Positions 51,527 to 60,431 are shown, counted from the first letter of the stretch. The stretch: 64,000 nucleotides of DNA from an uncultured Collinsella sp. (GCA_959023295.1 CAUFBM010000008.1:50742-114741), one strand, 5' to 3'. Numbers and translations: made by a program. Notes: a model not told the origin generated them from the sequence alone.

Positions 51527-52150
51527 ATGAAGGTTCTTTTGGTCAATGGCAGCCCCAAGGCAAACGGCAACACCGCCCGCGCACTCGCCGAGGTCGCCGA
51601 GCAGCTCAATGCCGAAGGCATTGATACCGAGGTGTTTCAGCTGGGCGCCAAGCCCATTCGCGATTGCATCGGTTGCGGCCAGTGTGGCAAACTTGGCGGT
51701 CGCTGCACCTTTGACGACGACGTGGTGAACGAGCTCATCGCTGCCGCCGAACAGGCCGATGGCTTCGTCTTTGGCTCGCCCGTCTACTATGCGCACCCCA
51801 GCGGACGCATCCTTTCGGCCCTCGATCGCGCCTTCTATGCAGGCGGACATGCCTTTGAGCACAAACCCGGCGCCGCGGTCGCCGTCGCCCGTCGCGGCGG
51901 CACGTCGACCACCTTCGATGTGCTCAACAAGTACTTCACCATTAAGCAGATGCCCGTAGTTGCTTCCACCTACTGGAACAACGTGTTTGGCCGCGTGCCC
52001 GGCGACGCCGATGGGGACGCCGAGGGCCTTGCCACCATGCGAAACATCGGCAAAAACATGGCCTGGCTCCTGCGCTGCATCGAGGCAGGACAGGCCGCCG
52101 GCATCAACGCGCCCGAGGCAGATCGCGCAACGACCAACTTCATTCGATAG
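51527..52150 (+). CDS. Flavodoxin-fold NAD(P)H reductase
   Basis: 207 aa from the ATG at 51527 (AGAGGGAG upstream). KVLLVNGSPKANGNTARALAEVAE is the FMN phosphate loop, DCIGCGQCGKLGGRCTFDD is a Cys-rich segment (CxxCxxC), and FVFGSPVYYAHPSGRILSALDRAF is the isoalloxazine loop. This is the iron-sulfur flavoprotein-like / NADPH-dependent FMN reductase group; three cysteines alone may not hold a cluster. It probably reduces quinones, azo or nitro compounds. The ArsC-like gene starts 16 bases downstream. Confidence 0.85.
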   Translation: MKVLLVNGSPKANGNTARALAEVAEQLNAEGIDTEVFQLGAKPIRDCIGCGQCGKLGGRCTFDDDVVNELIAAAEQADGFVFGSPVYYAHPSGRILSALDRAFYAGGHAFEHKPGAAVAVARRGGTSTTFDVLNKYFTIKQMPVVASTYWNNVFGRVPGDADGDAEGLATMRNIGKNMAWLLRCIEAGQAAGINAPEADRATTNFIR

Positions 52151-52166
52151 AGCGGCGGAACATACT

Positions 52167-52508
52167 ATGAACGTGCAAATCTTCGGCACCAAGAAGTCCT
52201 TTGATACCAAGAAGGCCCAGCGCTATTTTAAGGAGCGTCGCATTAAGGTGCAGTTTATTGACCTTAAGGAAAAGGAGATGAGCAAAGGCGAGCTCACGAG
52301 CGTGATGCAGGCGGTCGGCGGCATCGACAAGCTGCTCAACCCCAAGGCCAAGGACGAGGAGACGCTCGCGCTCATCCAGCACCTCACCCCTAGCCAGCGC
52401 TTCGACAAGCTGCTCGAGAACCAGCAGGTCTTGGCCGAGCCCATCGTGCGCAACGGCAAAAAGGCCACCGTCGGTTATTGCCCCGATGTATGGGGAGCCT
52501 GGGAGTAG
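52167..52508 (+). CDS. ArsC/Spx-family protein with Ser in place of catalytic Cys
   Basis: 113 aa. VQIFGTKKSFDTKKAQRYFKER fits the thioredoxin-fold ArsC/YffB N-terminus, but the catalytic Cys (as in GxxxCxDTKKA) is Ser. LTSVMQAVGGIDKLLNPKA and EPIVRNGKKATVGYCPDVWG match the rest, including the P-I-V-R loop. Without Cys, arsenate-reductase chemistry is unlikely; a binding or regulatory role like Spx is possible. The ribosome site is weak (GGCGGAAC). Probably co-transcribed with the flavodoxin gene. Confidence 0.8.
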   Translation: MNVQIFGTKKSFDTKKAQRYFKERRIKVQFIDLKEKEMSKGELTSVMQAVGGIDKLLNPKAKDEETLALIQHLTPSQRFDKLLENQQVLAEPIVRNGKKATVGYCPDVWGAWE

Positions 52509-52594
52509 CCTGTGTTATTTGCCGGCGTGTGGGTATAAGAGCGAGCGTTTGGCATAAGATTTAACTGTAAGCCATGTCTAACAAAGGAGGGCAC

Positions 52595-53725
52595 ATGCCC
52601 AACAAACCCGTGAAGATCATCATGCTTACCGGATACCTCGGTGCCGGCAAGACCACGCTGCTCAACCACATCCTCGCTAACGACGGCGGTATCCGCGCCG
52701 CCGTGATCGTCAACGATATCGGCGAGATCAACGTCGACGCCAGCCTCATCGCCGACGGCGGCCTTTCCGAGACCGACGACCTCATCCCGCTCACTAACGG
52801 CTGCATCTGCTGCACGCTTTCGGACGACCTTGCCAACCAGCTGCAGGGCATCGCCGATTCGGGCGACTTCGATTACATCATCATCGAGGCCTCGGGCATT
52901 TGCGAGCCTATCCCCATCGCCTACACCATCTCGAGCTTCTGCGACGAGGCCAAGGTGGGCGGTCAGCCCAAGCTTGCACTCGACAACATCGTGGCCGTGG
53001 TCGATTGCGCCCGCATGTACGACGAGTTCAACGGCGGCCGCGACCTGCTGGCCGAGGATATCGACGAGGACGACATCGAGAGCCTGCTCATCCAGCAGAT
53101 CGAATTCTGCTCCACGCTGATTCTCAACAAGACCGATACCGTAAGCCCTGAGCAGATCGCCGAGCTCAAGGCTATCGTGCGCAGCCTGCAGAAGGACGCC
53201 GTGATCGTCGAGGCCCAAAACGGCGAGGTCCCCATGGAGGAGCTGCTCGATACCGACCGCTTCGACTTTATGCGCGCCTACAACTCCGCCGCTTGGATCG
53301 AGGCCATGGAGCATCCCGAGGAGCACGACGACCCCGAGGTGCTCGAGTACGACATCGAGACCTTTGTGTACTCGCGCCGCAAGCCGTTTGACCTGCAAAA
53401 GTTCACCGATTTTGTTGAGCAGGAGTGGCCCGACGAGGTCATCCGCGTCAAGGGTCCGCTGTGGCAGGCCGACAATCCGGACATGTGCTACATGTTTGAG
53501 CAGGCCGGCCACCAGATGCGCCTGATGGAGAACGGTCTGTTTGTCGACTCGGCGCCCGAGGGCGAGAAGCAGAAGATCATCGACGAGAACCCCGAGATCA
53601 TGCAAATTTGGGACGACGAGACAGGCGACCGCATGACGAGCCTGTGCATCATCGGCCGTCACATGGACAAGGACGCGCTCATCGCCTCCCTCGATGCCTG
53701 CCTGACCGACTGGCATCGCGCCTAG
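52595..53725 (+). CDS. CobW/COG0523-family GTP-binding metallochaperone
   Basis: 376 aa from the ATG at 52595 (AAAGGAGG upstream). Walker A is GYLGAGKTTLLN (about 14-25), GCICCTL is the metal-binding CxCC motif (about 70-76), IIIEASGICEP is switch II, and ILNKTD is the G4 motif. The C-terminal domain (about 245-376) holds FVYSRRKPFDLQKF. COG0523 proteins insert or store Zn2+, Co2+ or other metals using GTP. No Zur-type operator is visible. Followed by a CCTGTCCC hairpin that doubles as a terminator. Confidence 0.92.
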   Translation: MPNKPVKIIMLTGYLGAGKTTLLNHILANDGGIRAAVIVNDIGEINVDASLIADGGLSETDDLIPLTNGCICCTLSDDLANQLQGIADSGDFDYIIIEASGICEPIPIAYTISSFCDEAKVGGQPKLALDNIVAVVDCARMYDEFNGGRDLLAEDIDEDDIESLLIQQIEFCSTLILNKTDTVSPEQIAELKAIVRSLQKDAVIVEAQNGEVPMEELLDTDRFDFMRAYNSAAWIEAMEHPEEHDDPEVLEYDIETFVYSRRKPFDLQKFTDFVEQEWPDEVIRVKGPLWQADNPDMCYMFEQAGHQMRLMENGLFVDSAPEGEKQKIIDENPEIMQIWDDETGDRMTSLCIIGRHMDKDALIASLDACLTDWHRA

Positions 53726-53765
53726 GTTTATCCAAGCGGGCATTTTTCCGCCTACGTAACCGCCA

Positions 53766-53805
53766 AACCACCACGAAGGTGCCTGTCCCCTTCGTGGTGG
53801 TTTTT
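53766..53805 (+). terminator. CCTGTCCC-loop hairpin acting as terminator
   Basis: AACCACCACGAAGG and CCTTCGTGGTGGTT with a TGCCTGTCC loop, then TTTCG. It is a copy of 8876-8912 with paired stem changes, located after the CobW gene and just before the trmL ribosome site. Confidence 0.85.
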
Positions 53806-53826
53806 CGTTCTGAGCCAAGGAGATTC

Positions 53827-54426
53827 ATGTTCAATATCGTGCTGTATGCGCCCGAGATTCCGGCCAATACGGGCAATATCGGCCGCACCTGCGTGGTCAC
53901 CGGCGCCCGCCTGCATCTGGTGGAGCCACTGGGGTTTTCGCTCGATGACAAGACGGTACGTCGCGCCGGTCTGGGCTACTGGCAAAACTTGGACGTGACG
54001 ACCTATGCCGGCTGGGAGGATTTCCTTGCCCGCAACGGTCTCTCCCCCGCCGACGAGCGTCTGCATCTGTTGACCAAAAAGGCACGCCGCACCTATGCGC
54101 AGAGTGCCTACCGCGATGGCGACTACTTGGTCTTTGGCAGCGAGAGCTCGGGCATTCCCGAGCCTCTGCTTGCCGCGGCGCCCGAGCGTTGCGAGCGCAT
54201 CCCGATGCTGCGCGATTGCGACTCGCTCGACAACGCCGAGGCTTGGGAAGCCCACGAGGAATCGCTCGGGCATACCCAAGACAGCCACGAGGCCATCCTT
54301 CAACAGGACATCTGCGGCAACTTCGTCAACCCGGACGACTACCGAATCAGCGCACTCAACCTCTCCAACAGCGCCGCCATCGTCCTCTACGAAGCCCTGC
54401 GCCAAACAGGCTTTCCGGGAATGTGA
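53827..54426 (+). CDS. trmL: TrmL-type tRNA (cytidine-2'-O)-methyltransferase with insertion
   Basis: 199 aa from the ATG at 53827 (AAGGAG upstream). The SPOUT motifs are APEIPANTGNIGRTCVVTGARLHLVEP, FGSESSGIPEPLL and SALNLSNSAAIVLYEALRQ. Between ERIPMLRDCDSLD and the last motif lie about 35 extra residues (AWEAHEESLGHTQDSHEAIL...) not present in E. coli TrmL (157 aa). The enzyme 2'-O-methylates the wobble base of leucine tRNAs. The stop codon lies inside the left arm of the hairpin at 54419-54453. Confidence 0.92.
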   Translation: MFNIVLYAPEIPANTGNIGRTCVVTGARLHLVEPLGFSLDDKTVRRAGLGYWQNLDVTTYAGWEDFLARNGLSPADERLHLLTKKARRTYAQSAYRDGDYLVFGSESSGIPEPLLAAAPERCERIPMLRDCDSLDNAEAWEAHEESLGHTQDSHEAILQQDICGNFVNPDDYRISALNLSNSAAIVLYEALRQTGFPGM

Positions 54427-54453
54427 CAAAGGGACTTTCCCTTTGTCACATTC
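54419..54453. terminator. Hairpin overlapping the trmL stop codon
   Basis: GAATGTGACAAAGGGA and TCCCTTTGTCACATTC form a perfect 16-bp stem with a CTT loop. The left arm encodes the last trmL codons and its TGA. The right side abuts the convergent UvrA-like gene end. No T-run. Confidence 0.7.
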
Positions 54454-54455
54454 GG

Positions 54456-56936
54456 TTATAGGTAGCGACCGGTGATGCTCGCGGAGCAGGCCACGACGTC
54501 CCCCGGCGTACCGGCGCAGACGATTTGCCCGCCCGCGTCGCCACCGCCCGGGCCCATGTCGATCACGTAATCGGCATTGCGGATAAGGTCGAGATCGTGT
54601 TCGATCACGATAACCGTGGCGCCCTTGGCAACAAGGCCGTCGAACACGCTCAGCAGTAGCTGAACATCGAGCGGATGCAAGCCAATCGTGGGCTCATCGA
54701 ACACGAATACGGCATCGTCCTGCACGCGGCCCATCTCGCTCGCAAGCTTAAGACGCTGCGCCTCGCCGCCCGAAAGCGCCGGTGTGGGCTCACCGAGTGT
54801 GAGATAGCCCAAGCCAAGGTCGTGCAAGGTCTGCAAGCGCGCCTGAACCTTCTTGAGTCCCACCGTGGCGTCGATAGCCTCGTCCACATTCATGTCCATG
54901 AGCTGCGGCAACGTAAGCAAGCTCCCGTCCTTGCCCTCACGATGGATACGCGAAGCCGTGTCCGCATAACGCGAGCCGCGACATGCCGGGCAGACAATCT
55001 CGACATCAGGCAAAAACTGCACATCGAGCGATATCGAGCCCGTGCCATCGCACGTAGGGCAGCGCAAGGCGCCGGTGTTGTAGCTAAAGGCACCCGCCTT
55101 GTAGCCGGCTGCCTTGGCCTCGGGCGTACGGGCGAAGGCGCGACGCAGCTCGTCATGGATGTCGGCATAAGTCGCCACCGTCGAGCGCACGTTGGCGCCG
55201 ATAGGCGTAGCGTCAATCAGATTTGCGCGGGCAATACCCTCGGCATCGACCCAACGCACGTGTCTTGGCAGACGCTCGCCAGCTGCCTGTGCCTTAAGTG
55301 CCGGGATGAGTGTCTCGAGCACCAACGTCGTCTTGCCCGAACCCGAAACACCCGTAACCGCGACGAGACGGCCGCGCGGGATATCGACTTCGAGCGGTTT
55401 TACGGTATGAATGGCATCGGTTGCCATGCGGATATGTCCCTGGTCGAACATTTCCTCGTCAGTCACCTGCGGACGCATGCGCTTGGACTCTGCGCGCAAA
55501 AACGGGGCGATGCGGCTGCCCTGCGATTGTTCGACCTCGTCTACCGTACCAGCGGCGATTACGTTGCCGCCGCCTGCTCCGGCAACGGGGCCCATCTCGA
55601 CCAGATAGTCAGCTTCCGCCAGTACGCGCGTATCGTGGTCGACAACAACCACGGTGTTGCCGTCGCCTACCAGGTCGCGCATCACGCCAACCAGGCCGTC
55701 GACATTTGCCGGATGCAAGCCGATCGAGGGCTCGTCCAGCACATAAAGCACGCCCGTCGATCGATTGCGTACCACACGGGCGAGCTGCACACGCTGGCGC
55801 TCACCCGTGGAGAGCGTGGCGCCGGCGCGGTCGAGTGAAAGGTAATCGAGACCCAGGTCGACCAGACGACGAGCCGTGCTCAAAAACGAATCGCAGATAT
55901 CCGTCGCCATGGGCTGCATCTCGGCCGGCAAGGATGCGGGCACCCCGCGCACCCACTCAATCGCCTCACCCAGCGTCATGGCCGCCGCCTGCGCCAGATT
56001 GATACCGCGCACCTGAGGCAGGCGCACGGCCTCGGAGAGACGCGTGCCGCCACAGTCACGGCATGGCCCCTCGCGCAAAAAGCGTGCAACACGTTTGAGG
56101 CCCTTGTCGTCCTTAACCTTGGCGAGCGCATTCTCAACGGTATAGACGGCGTTGTAATAGGTAAAGTCGAGCGGCGTGGCGCCCTCGCCGTTTTTGGGAA
56201 CGTAGAGAATGTGCTTTTTAACCGCCGGACCATGGAACACGATGTCGCGCTCTAGAGGCGTGAGCTGGTTAAACGGCACGTCGGTGCGCACGCCCATCTC
56301 ACCGGCAACTTGCTTCATCAGGTCCCACATGAGCGTGCCCCAAGGAAGCACCGCGCCTTCGTTGATGGTTTTGGACTCGTCGGGCACCAGGCTCGCCTCG
56401 TCCACCTCGCGCATGACACCGGTGCCGCCGCAGGTAGGGCACGCACCACCACTATTGAAAGCCAAATCCTCGGCACTCGGCGCGTAGAACTCGCGGCCGC
56501 ACGCAGGGCACGTGAGCGACAGGCCCGCAGCAACGTTAAGGCTCGGATCCACGCGCGCGCCGCAGTGCGGGCACACGTGATGGGCGCAGCGACTAAAGAG
56601 CAGTCGCAGGCTGTTGTTGAGCTCGGTCATGGTGCCAAAGGTCGAGCGCACACCTGGCACGCTGGGACGTTGATGCAACGCGAGCGCCGCCGGCACATGC
56701 AGTACCTCGTCTACCTGGGCATGCTCAGCCTGCGTCAGGCGACGACGAGTATAGGTGCTAAGTGCTTCCAGGTAACGGCGCGAGCCCTCGGCATAGAGGA
56801 CGCCCAACGCCAGCGAACTCTTGCCCGAGCCCGACACGCCGGCAATACCCACGAGCTTTCCCAGCGGAATATCGATATCGATGTCCTTGAGGTTGTGGAC
56901 GCGCGCGCCACGCACCTCGATAGCCTGCGGGCTCAT
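54456..56936 (-). CDS. UvrA2-like ABC excision protein without UvrB-binding domain
   Basis: 826 aa from the ATG at 56936, with AGGTGA 11 bases upstream (a GTG at 56951 is possible). Two ABC halves: GVSGSGKSSLALGVLYAEGSRRYLE / LSTGERQRVQLARVV and GVSGSGKTTLVLE / LSGGEAQRLKLASEM. Zinc knuckles CPHCG, CPACG, CPTCGGTG and CPTCDGTG...CPACRG are present. The ~120-residue UvrB-binding insertion of canonical UvrA is missing, as in UvrA2 proteins linked to resistance against DNA-binding drugs. It follows the AAA ATPase gene by 25 bases, so they are co-transcribed. Confidence 0.9.
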   Translation of the reverse strand: MSPQAIEVRGARVHNLKDIDIDIPLGKLVGIAGVSGSGKSSLALGVLYAEGSRRYLEALSTYTRRRLTQAEHAQVDEVLHVPAALALHQRPSVPGVRSTFGTMTELNNSLRLLFSRCAHHVCPHCGARVDPSLNVAAGLSLTCPACGREFYAPSAEDLAFNSGGACPTCGGTGVMREVDEASLVPDESKTINEGAVLPWGTLMWDLMKQVAGEMGVRTDVPFNQLTPLERDIVFHGPAVKKHILYVPKNGEGATPLDFTYYNAVYTVENALAKVKDDKGLKRVARFLREGPCRDCGGTRLSEAVRLPQVRGINLAQAAAMTLGEAIEWVRGVPASLPAEMQPMATDICDSFLSTARRLVDLGLDYLSLDRAGATLSTGERQRVQLARVVRNRSTGVLYVLDEPSIGLHPANVDGLVGVMRDLVGDGNTVVVVDHDTRVLAEADYLVEMGPVAGAGGGNVIAAGTVDEVEQSQGSRIAPFLRAESKRMRPQVTDEEMFDQGHIRMATDAIHTVKPLEVDIPRGRLVAVTGVSGSGKTTLVLETLIPALKAQAAGERLPRHVRWVDAEGIARANLIDATPIGANVRSTVATYADIHDELRRAFARTPEAKAAGYKAGAFSYNTGALRCPTCDGTGSISLDVQFLPDVEIVCPACRGSRYADTASRIHREGKDGSLLTLPQLMDMNVDEAIDATVGLKKVQARLQTLHDLGLGYLTLGEPTPALSGGEAQRLKLASEMGRVQDDAVFVFDEPTIGLHPLDVQLLLSVFDGLVAKGATVIVIEHDLDLIRNADYVIDMGPGGGDAGGQIVCAGTPGDVVACSASITGRYL

Positions 56937-56961
56937 CTTCTGTTCCGTCACCTTTATCACC

Positions 56962-58080
56962 CTACTCGTGCCATAAAATGCGGTCGCGGATATACTCGCC
57001 CAGCATGGGCACGGTAAACCGGACGAGGCCATATCCGGCAGCCTCGATGACGCGCTCGCGAATCAGGCTTGCGCGATATTTACTCGCCCAGCTCTGGGTG
57101 CGATCACAGCGCTCAATGATATCCGCCATGCGCGTCGGTTTACCCTCATCAGCAGCCATAGTCTCGATAAAGAGGCGTTGCGGACTGCGCAGCCCGTAAT
57201 ACAGGGGCGCGTCAACCGCTTCGTAGAACTCGGAGACGGCATCCGCATGACCATCCTCGACATCGCGCTCTTCAATGACCTGCGAGCCACGCCGGACAGC
57301 AGACCGCCACATGTAATAGCCCACCAGCTGAACCATGTAGGGATGCCCCATGCTCTTGCGCGCCGCAAGGTCCGCTGTCTCCGCGTCAACGTAAAGACCA
57401 GCGTCTTTGACCGTCTGGACATATGAATCGCGCACCTTGGGCAAAGATATCGCCCCCAGCGTACGCTGCTGGGCACGCCGCAAAAACGTCACGCTCGGCT
57501 CTTCGAGCAGGTCGTCAACCATACTGGGTAAGCCGGCGAACACCAGCGCAAGACCGCGCTGGTCGCTATCGGGCAAGCCCGTGGCATCCTGGTCTCCGAG
57601 CACCTGCTGATAGAGAACGGCAAGAGCCGCCAGTTCCTCGATAGACGCCGATTGTGCCTCGTCAATCGCAAACAGGATGCCCTTGCCTGGACCGAGCTTC
57701 TTAAGGCGCTTGTTGACCAGCCCTCGCAACGTCTCGCCCTTTGCCCGCGCCGCCTCGACCGACATCCGACCAAACGACGGACCGAACTCCATTGACGTCA
57801 CAACGGGTTTATTCGAGCGAAGCGCGTCGGCCAAGCGGTCGCATAAGCCAAGCGAAGCGGAATCGGAGACAACCGCCCATCCGCGCTCGCTGGCCAGACG
57901 TTGCAGCTCCCGCAGGAGAACCGTCTTGCCGCAGCCGCGGTTTCCCGTAATGAGCATGAGCCTGCCCGGCGCTCCGGCGCCGTTGTCGAGTCCTTCCTCA
58001 AAATCTTCGATGACCGACTCGCGACCGATGAGTATCGGAGGCCGCTTGCCAGCCGTGGGCTTAAAGGGATTTGGATTCAT
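56962..58080 (-). CDS. AAA-type ATPase with C-terminal winged helix
   Basis: 372 aa. PILIGRESVIEDFEEGLDN precedes Walker A LMLITGNRGCGKTVLLREL (about 42-60); Walker B is GILFAIDEAQSAS and GLALVFAGLPSMVDDLL fits sensor 1. The C-terminal ~100 residues (SPQRLFIETMAADEGKPTRMADIIER) look like a winged helix. This is the Orc/STAND-type ATPase fold seen in many stand-alone bacterial proteins of unknown role. Three 10-bp-spaced TTATACC repeats lie just upstream. Its coupling with UvrA2 hints at DNA-damage or drug response, which is inference. Confidence 0.8.
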   Translation of the reverse strand: MNPNPFKPTAGKRPPILIGRESVIEDFEEGLDNGAGAPGRLMLITGNRGCGKTVLLRELQRLASERGWAVVSDSASLGLCDRLADALRSNKPVVTSMEFGPSFGRMSVEAARAKGETLRGLVNKRLKKLGPGKGILFAIDEAQSASIEELAALAVLYQQVLGDQDATGLPDSDQRGLALVFAGLPSMVDDLLEEPSVTFLRRAQQRTLGAISLPKVRDSYVQTVKDAGLYVDAETADLAARKSMGHPYMVQLVGYYMWRSAVRRGSQVIEERDVEDGHADAVSEFYEAVDAPLYYGLRSPQRLFIETMAADEGKPTRMADIIERCDRTQSWASKYRASLIRERVIEAAGYGLVRFTVPMLGEYIRDRILWHE

Positions 58081-58115
58081 GTCGGCCTCCTCGGATTGGC
58101 AAACCCTGGTAATAG

Positions 58116-58142
58116 TTATACCAACTTATACCGAGTTATACC
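58116..58142 (-). promoter_or_regulatory. Three TTATACC repeats at 10-bp spacing
   Basis: TTATACC at 58116-58122, 58126-58132 and 58136-58142 are exactly one helical turn apart and lie 36-62 bases before the AAA ATPase start. The minus-strand GGTATAA units also resemble -10 boxes. A likely protein-binding site. Confidence 0.6.
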
Positions 58143-58173
58143 AACAGCAGGTGACAAAAGGGCCGCCCTTCTA

Positions 58174-60177
58174 TCACCTATGGCCGAAAAACTCGGCGTC
58201 CGCTGCTCGCCAGGGGCGGAAGGTGGCGGGATCGACCTTTACGTGCGCCGCGGCGGGTACGTCGTACCATTTGACCGTGTAACCGGCGCCGTGAGAGCAA
58301 AAGACCGAATCGGGCGTGTTGGGCAGATCGGCCTCTGGCTCATAGGCGGCAGCCTCGATTACGCGCTCGGCATCATGGCAAGCCGCATAGCCGGCGAACT
58401 CTAGGTACAGATGCCCGCGACCGCTCGTGTAGGCAGCCACCTCCAGGGCATAGTCCTGCACCTCGGATGCCGGTACGCGACCCACAAGCTTCGCCCGGTC
58501 GCCCGCCATCGTCGGCGGCTCGTACTCGGCACCCATGCGCGTGGCATCCGAGAGCGCCCGGCCCACGCACTCCCCCGGCACCTCGAGCTCAAAGCGATAC
58601 CACGGCTCCAACAGTACCGCCGCGCCAGCCTCACGCGCCTGCATCAAACCCTGGCGAATCGCGCGGTACGTGGCCTGGCGAAAATCGCCGCCCTCGGTGT
58701 GTTTGGCATGCGCGCGGCCGCCCGTGAGCGTAATGCGCACATCGGTGATGGGCGAGCCGGTCAGCACGCCCAGGTGATCGCGCTCCATGGCGTTGGTGAG
58801 TGCCAGACGCTGCCAGTTAAGATCGAGCTCGTCGGTCGAGGTCACGGTGCCAAACTGCACGCCCGAACCCGCTGACAACGGCTCCAGGTGCAAATGCACC
58901 TCGGCATAATGGCGCAGCGGCTCAAAGTGGCCCACGCCCTCGACCGGCTGCGAAATAGTCTCCTTATAGAGAATGCCGCCAGATTCAAACGCAACCGAAA
59001 GGTCAAAGCGATCGGCCAACACCCGCTGCACGACCTCGAGTTGCACGGCGCCCATCAACTGCAAATGAATCTGCTCAAGATGCGTATTCCAGCTTACGCC
59101 GAGCATGGGATCTTCATCCGCCAGCTCAGTCAACGCTTTGAACACCGCATGGACATCATGTTCGCCCGGGAGCACCGTATAGGTGAGGACCGGCGCAATG
59201 ACGGGCGCATCGCCCGCAGGCTCCGCGCCCAGGGCGTCCCCTGGGCGAACGTGCGCAAGACCCGTCACGGCACAAATACCGCCAGCAGCAACTTCTTGGG
59301 CAAGCTCATACTTTTCGCCGTTATAGATGCGTACCTGATCGACCTTCTGCTCCCATGCCTCGGCACCGGAACGTCCGTCAATCATCTGCTTGGCATGCAA
59401 CGTGCCGCCGGTCACTTTAACCCAAGCCAAGCGCTCGCCGCGATCCCCTCGGCTGACACGATAGACGCGCGCGGCAAACTCCGGGAGCCACGCCTGTTCA
59501 CGCATCAGCGCACATATGCCATCCAACAGCTCGTCCACGCCTTGGTCCTTGAGCGCCGAGCCGGCAAAACAGGGAAAGAGCTTGCGCTCGGCAACCATGC
59601 GCGACAGCGTCGCGACGGAAAGCTCACCCGCTTCAAAAAACTCCTCGAGCGCCGCCTCGTCCAACGCAGCAGCGTCCTCCTGAACGGCGCCGCCCGCCAG
59701 CAGTTCGTTGGCATCCAGGCAGCCTTCGGAAAGACGCTGCCCAAGTTGTGCCAGCAAAACATCGCGGCCGGGATTCTCCAAATCGATTTTGTTGATGAAG
59801 ATGAACGTCGGGATGTCATAGCGCGCAAGCAGGCGCCACAGGGTTTCGGTATGCCCCTGCACGCCATCGTTGGCACCCACAACCAAAATCGCGTAGTCCA
59901 GGGCGCGCAGCGTGCGCTCCGCCTCGGCAGAAAAATCGACATGCCCCGGCGCATCCACGAGCATGACGTGGGCATCGCCATGGTCGAGCACGGCCTGCGA
60001 CGAGAAAATCGTGATGCCACGCTCGCGCTCGATCGCGTTTGTATCCAGATGCGAATCGCCATCGTCCACGCGGCCGCGCTTGCGAATGCGACCCGCGTTG
60101 AACAGCATGGCCTCGGCCAACGTGGTCTTGCCGGCATCGACATGCGCCAAGATTCCAACGACCGCTTGCTTCGACAT
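58174..60177 (-). CDS. TetM/EF-G-like ribosomal protection-type GTPase
   Basis: 667 aa from the ATG at 60177 (AGAGGAG upstream). G1 AHVDAGKTT (11-19), switch region RERGITIFSSQAV, G3 DAPGHVDFSAE, and G4 INKIDLENPGRD are intact. Domains III-V follow with the EF-G-like VSWNTHLEQIHLQLMGAVQLEVVQ, GVGHFEPLRHYAEV, and a C-terminal GYAACHD segment. The arrangement matches Tet(M)/Tet(W)/Tet(O) proteins, which dislodge tetracycline from the ribosome. It is diverged and shows no mobile context, so it may be a chromosomal housekeeping relative. Confidence 0.85.
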   Translation of the reverse strand: MSKQAVVGILAHVDAGKTTLAEAMLFNAGRIRKRGRVDDGDSHLDTNAIERERGITIFSSQAVLDHGDAHVMLVDAPGHVDFSAEAERTLRALDYAILVVGANDGVQGHTETLWRLLARYDIPTFIFINKIDLENPGRDVLLAQLGQRLSEGCLDANELLAGGAVQEDAAALDEAALEEFFEAGELSVATLSRMVAERKLFPCFAGSALKDQGVDELLDGICALMREQAWLPEFAARVYRVSRGDRGERLAWVKVTGGTLHAKQMIDGRSGAEAWEQKVDQVRIYNGEKYELAQEVAAGGICAVTGLAHVRPGDALGAEPAGDAPVIAPVLTYTVLPGEHDVHAVFKALTELADEDPMLGVSWNTHLEQIHLQLMGAVQLEVVQRVLADRFDLSVAFESGGILYKETISQPVEGVGHFEPLRHYAEVHLHLEPLSAGSGVQFGTVTSTDELDLNWQRLALTNAMERDHLGVLTGSPITDVRITLTGGRAHAKHTEGGDFRQATYRAIRQGLMQAREAGAAVLLEPWYRFELEVPGECVGRALSDATRMGAEYEPPTMAGDRAKLVGRVPASEVQDYALEVAAYTSGRGHLYLEFAGYAACHDAERVIEAAAYEPEADLPNTPDSVFCSHGAGYTVKWYDVPAAAHVKVDPATFRPWRAADAEFFGHR

Positions 60178-60364
60178 GGCTCTCCTCTTATTACAAGCCC
60201 ATCGCACGCGGCAACGGGCGTCCTCGTTCCACACTGGATGATACAATTTACGTGCCGGCGGGCGAAGCGGGCCCTATCCCCCGACCGAGCTCATCGCCCC
60301 GCGTTGCCGCGCGGCGATTTTCGTAGGTTCGCGCCTTGCGAAAGCCGGCTTGCAAAACAGCGCA

Positions 60365-60404
60365 GCGAACGAAAATAGCCCCACCCGGGGCCATTTTCGT
60401 TCGC
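60365..60404 (-). terminator. Hairpin downstream of the GNAT gene
   Basis: GCGAACGAAAATAGCCCC and GGGGCCATTTTCGTTCGC form an 18-base stem with one mismatch and a 4-base loop. It lies 27 bases past the GNAT stop on the minus strand. No clear T-run follows. Confidence 0.55.
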
Positions 60405-60431
60405 ACGAATTGTTGATGCGCGCCCTCGATC

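Noticed and set aside
58174..60177. Acquired tetracycline resistance gene
   Set aside because: The protein is TetM-like, but there is no leader peptide, transposon or integrase context, and the sequence is diverged; resistance cannot be claimed.
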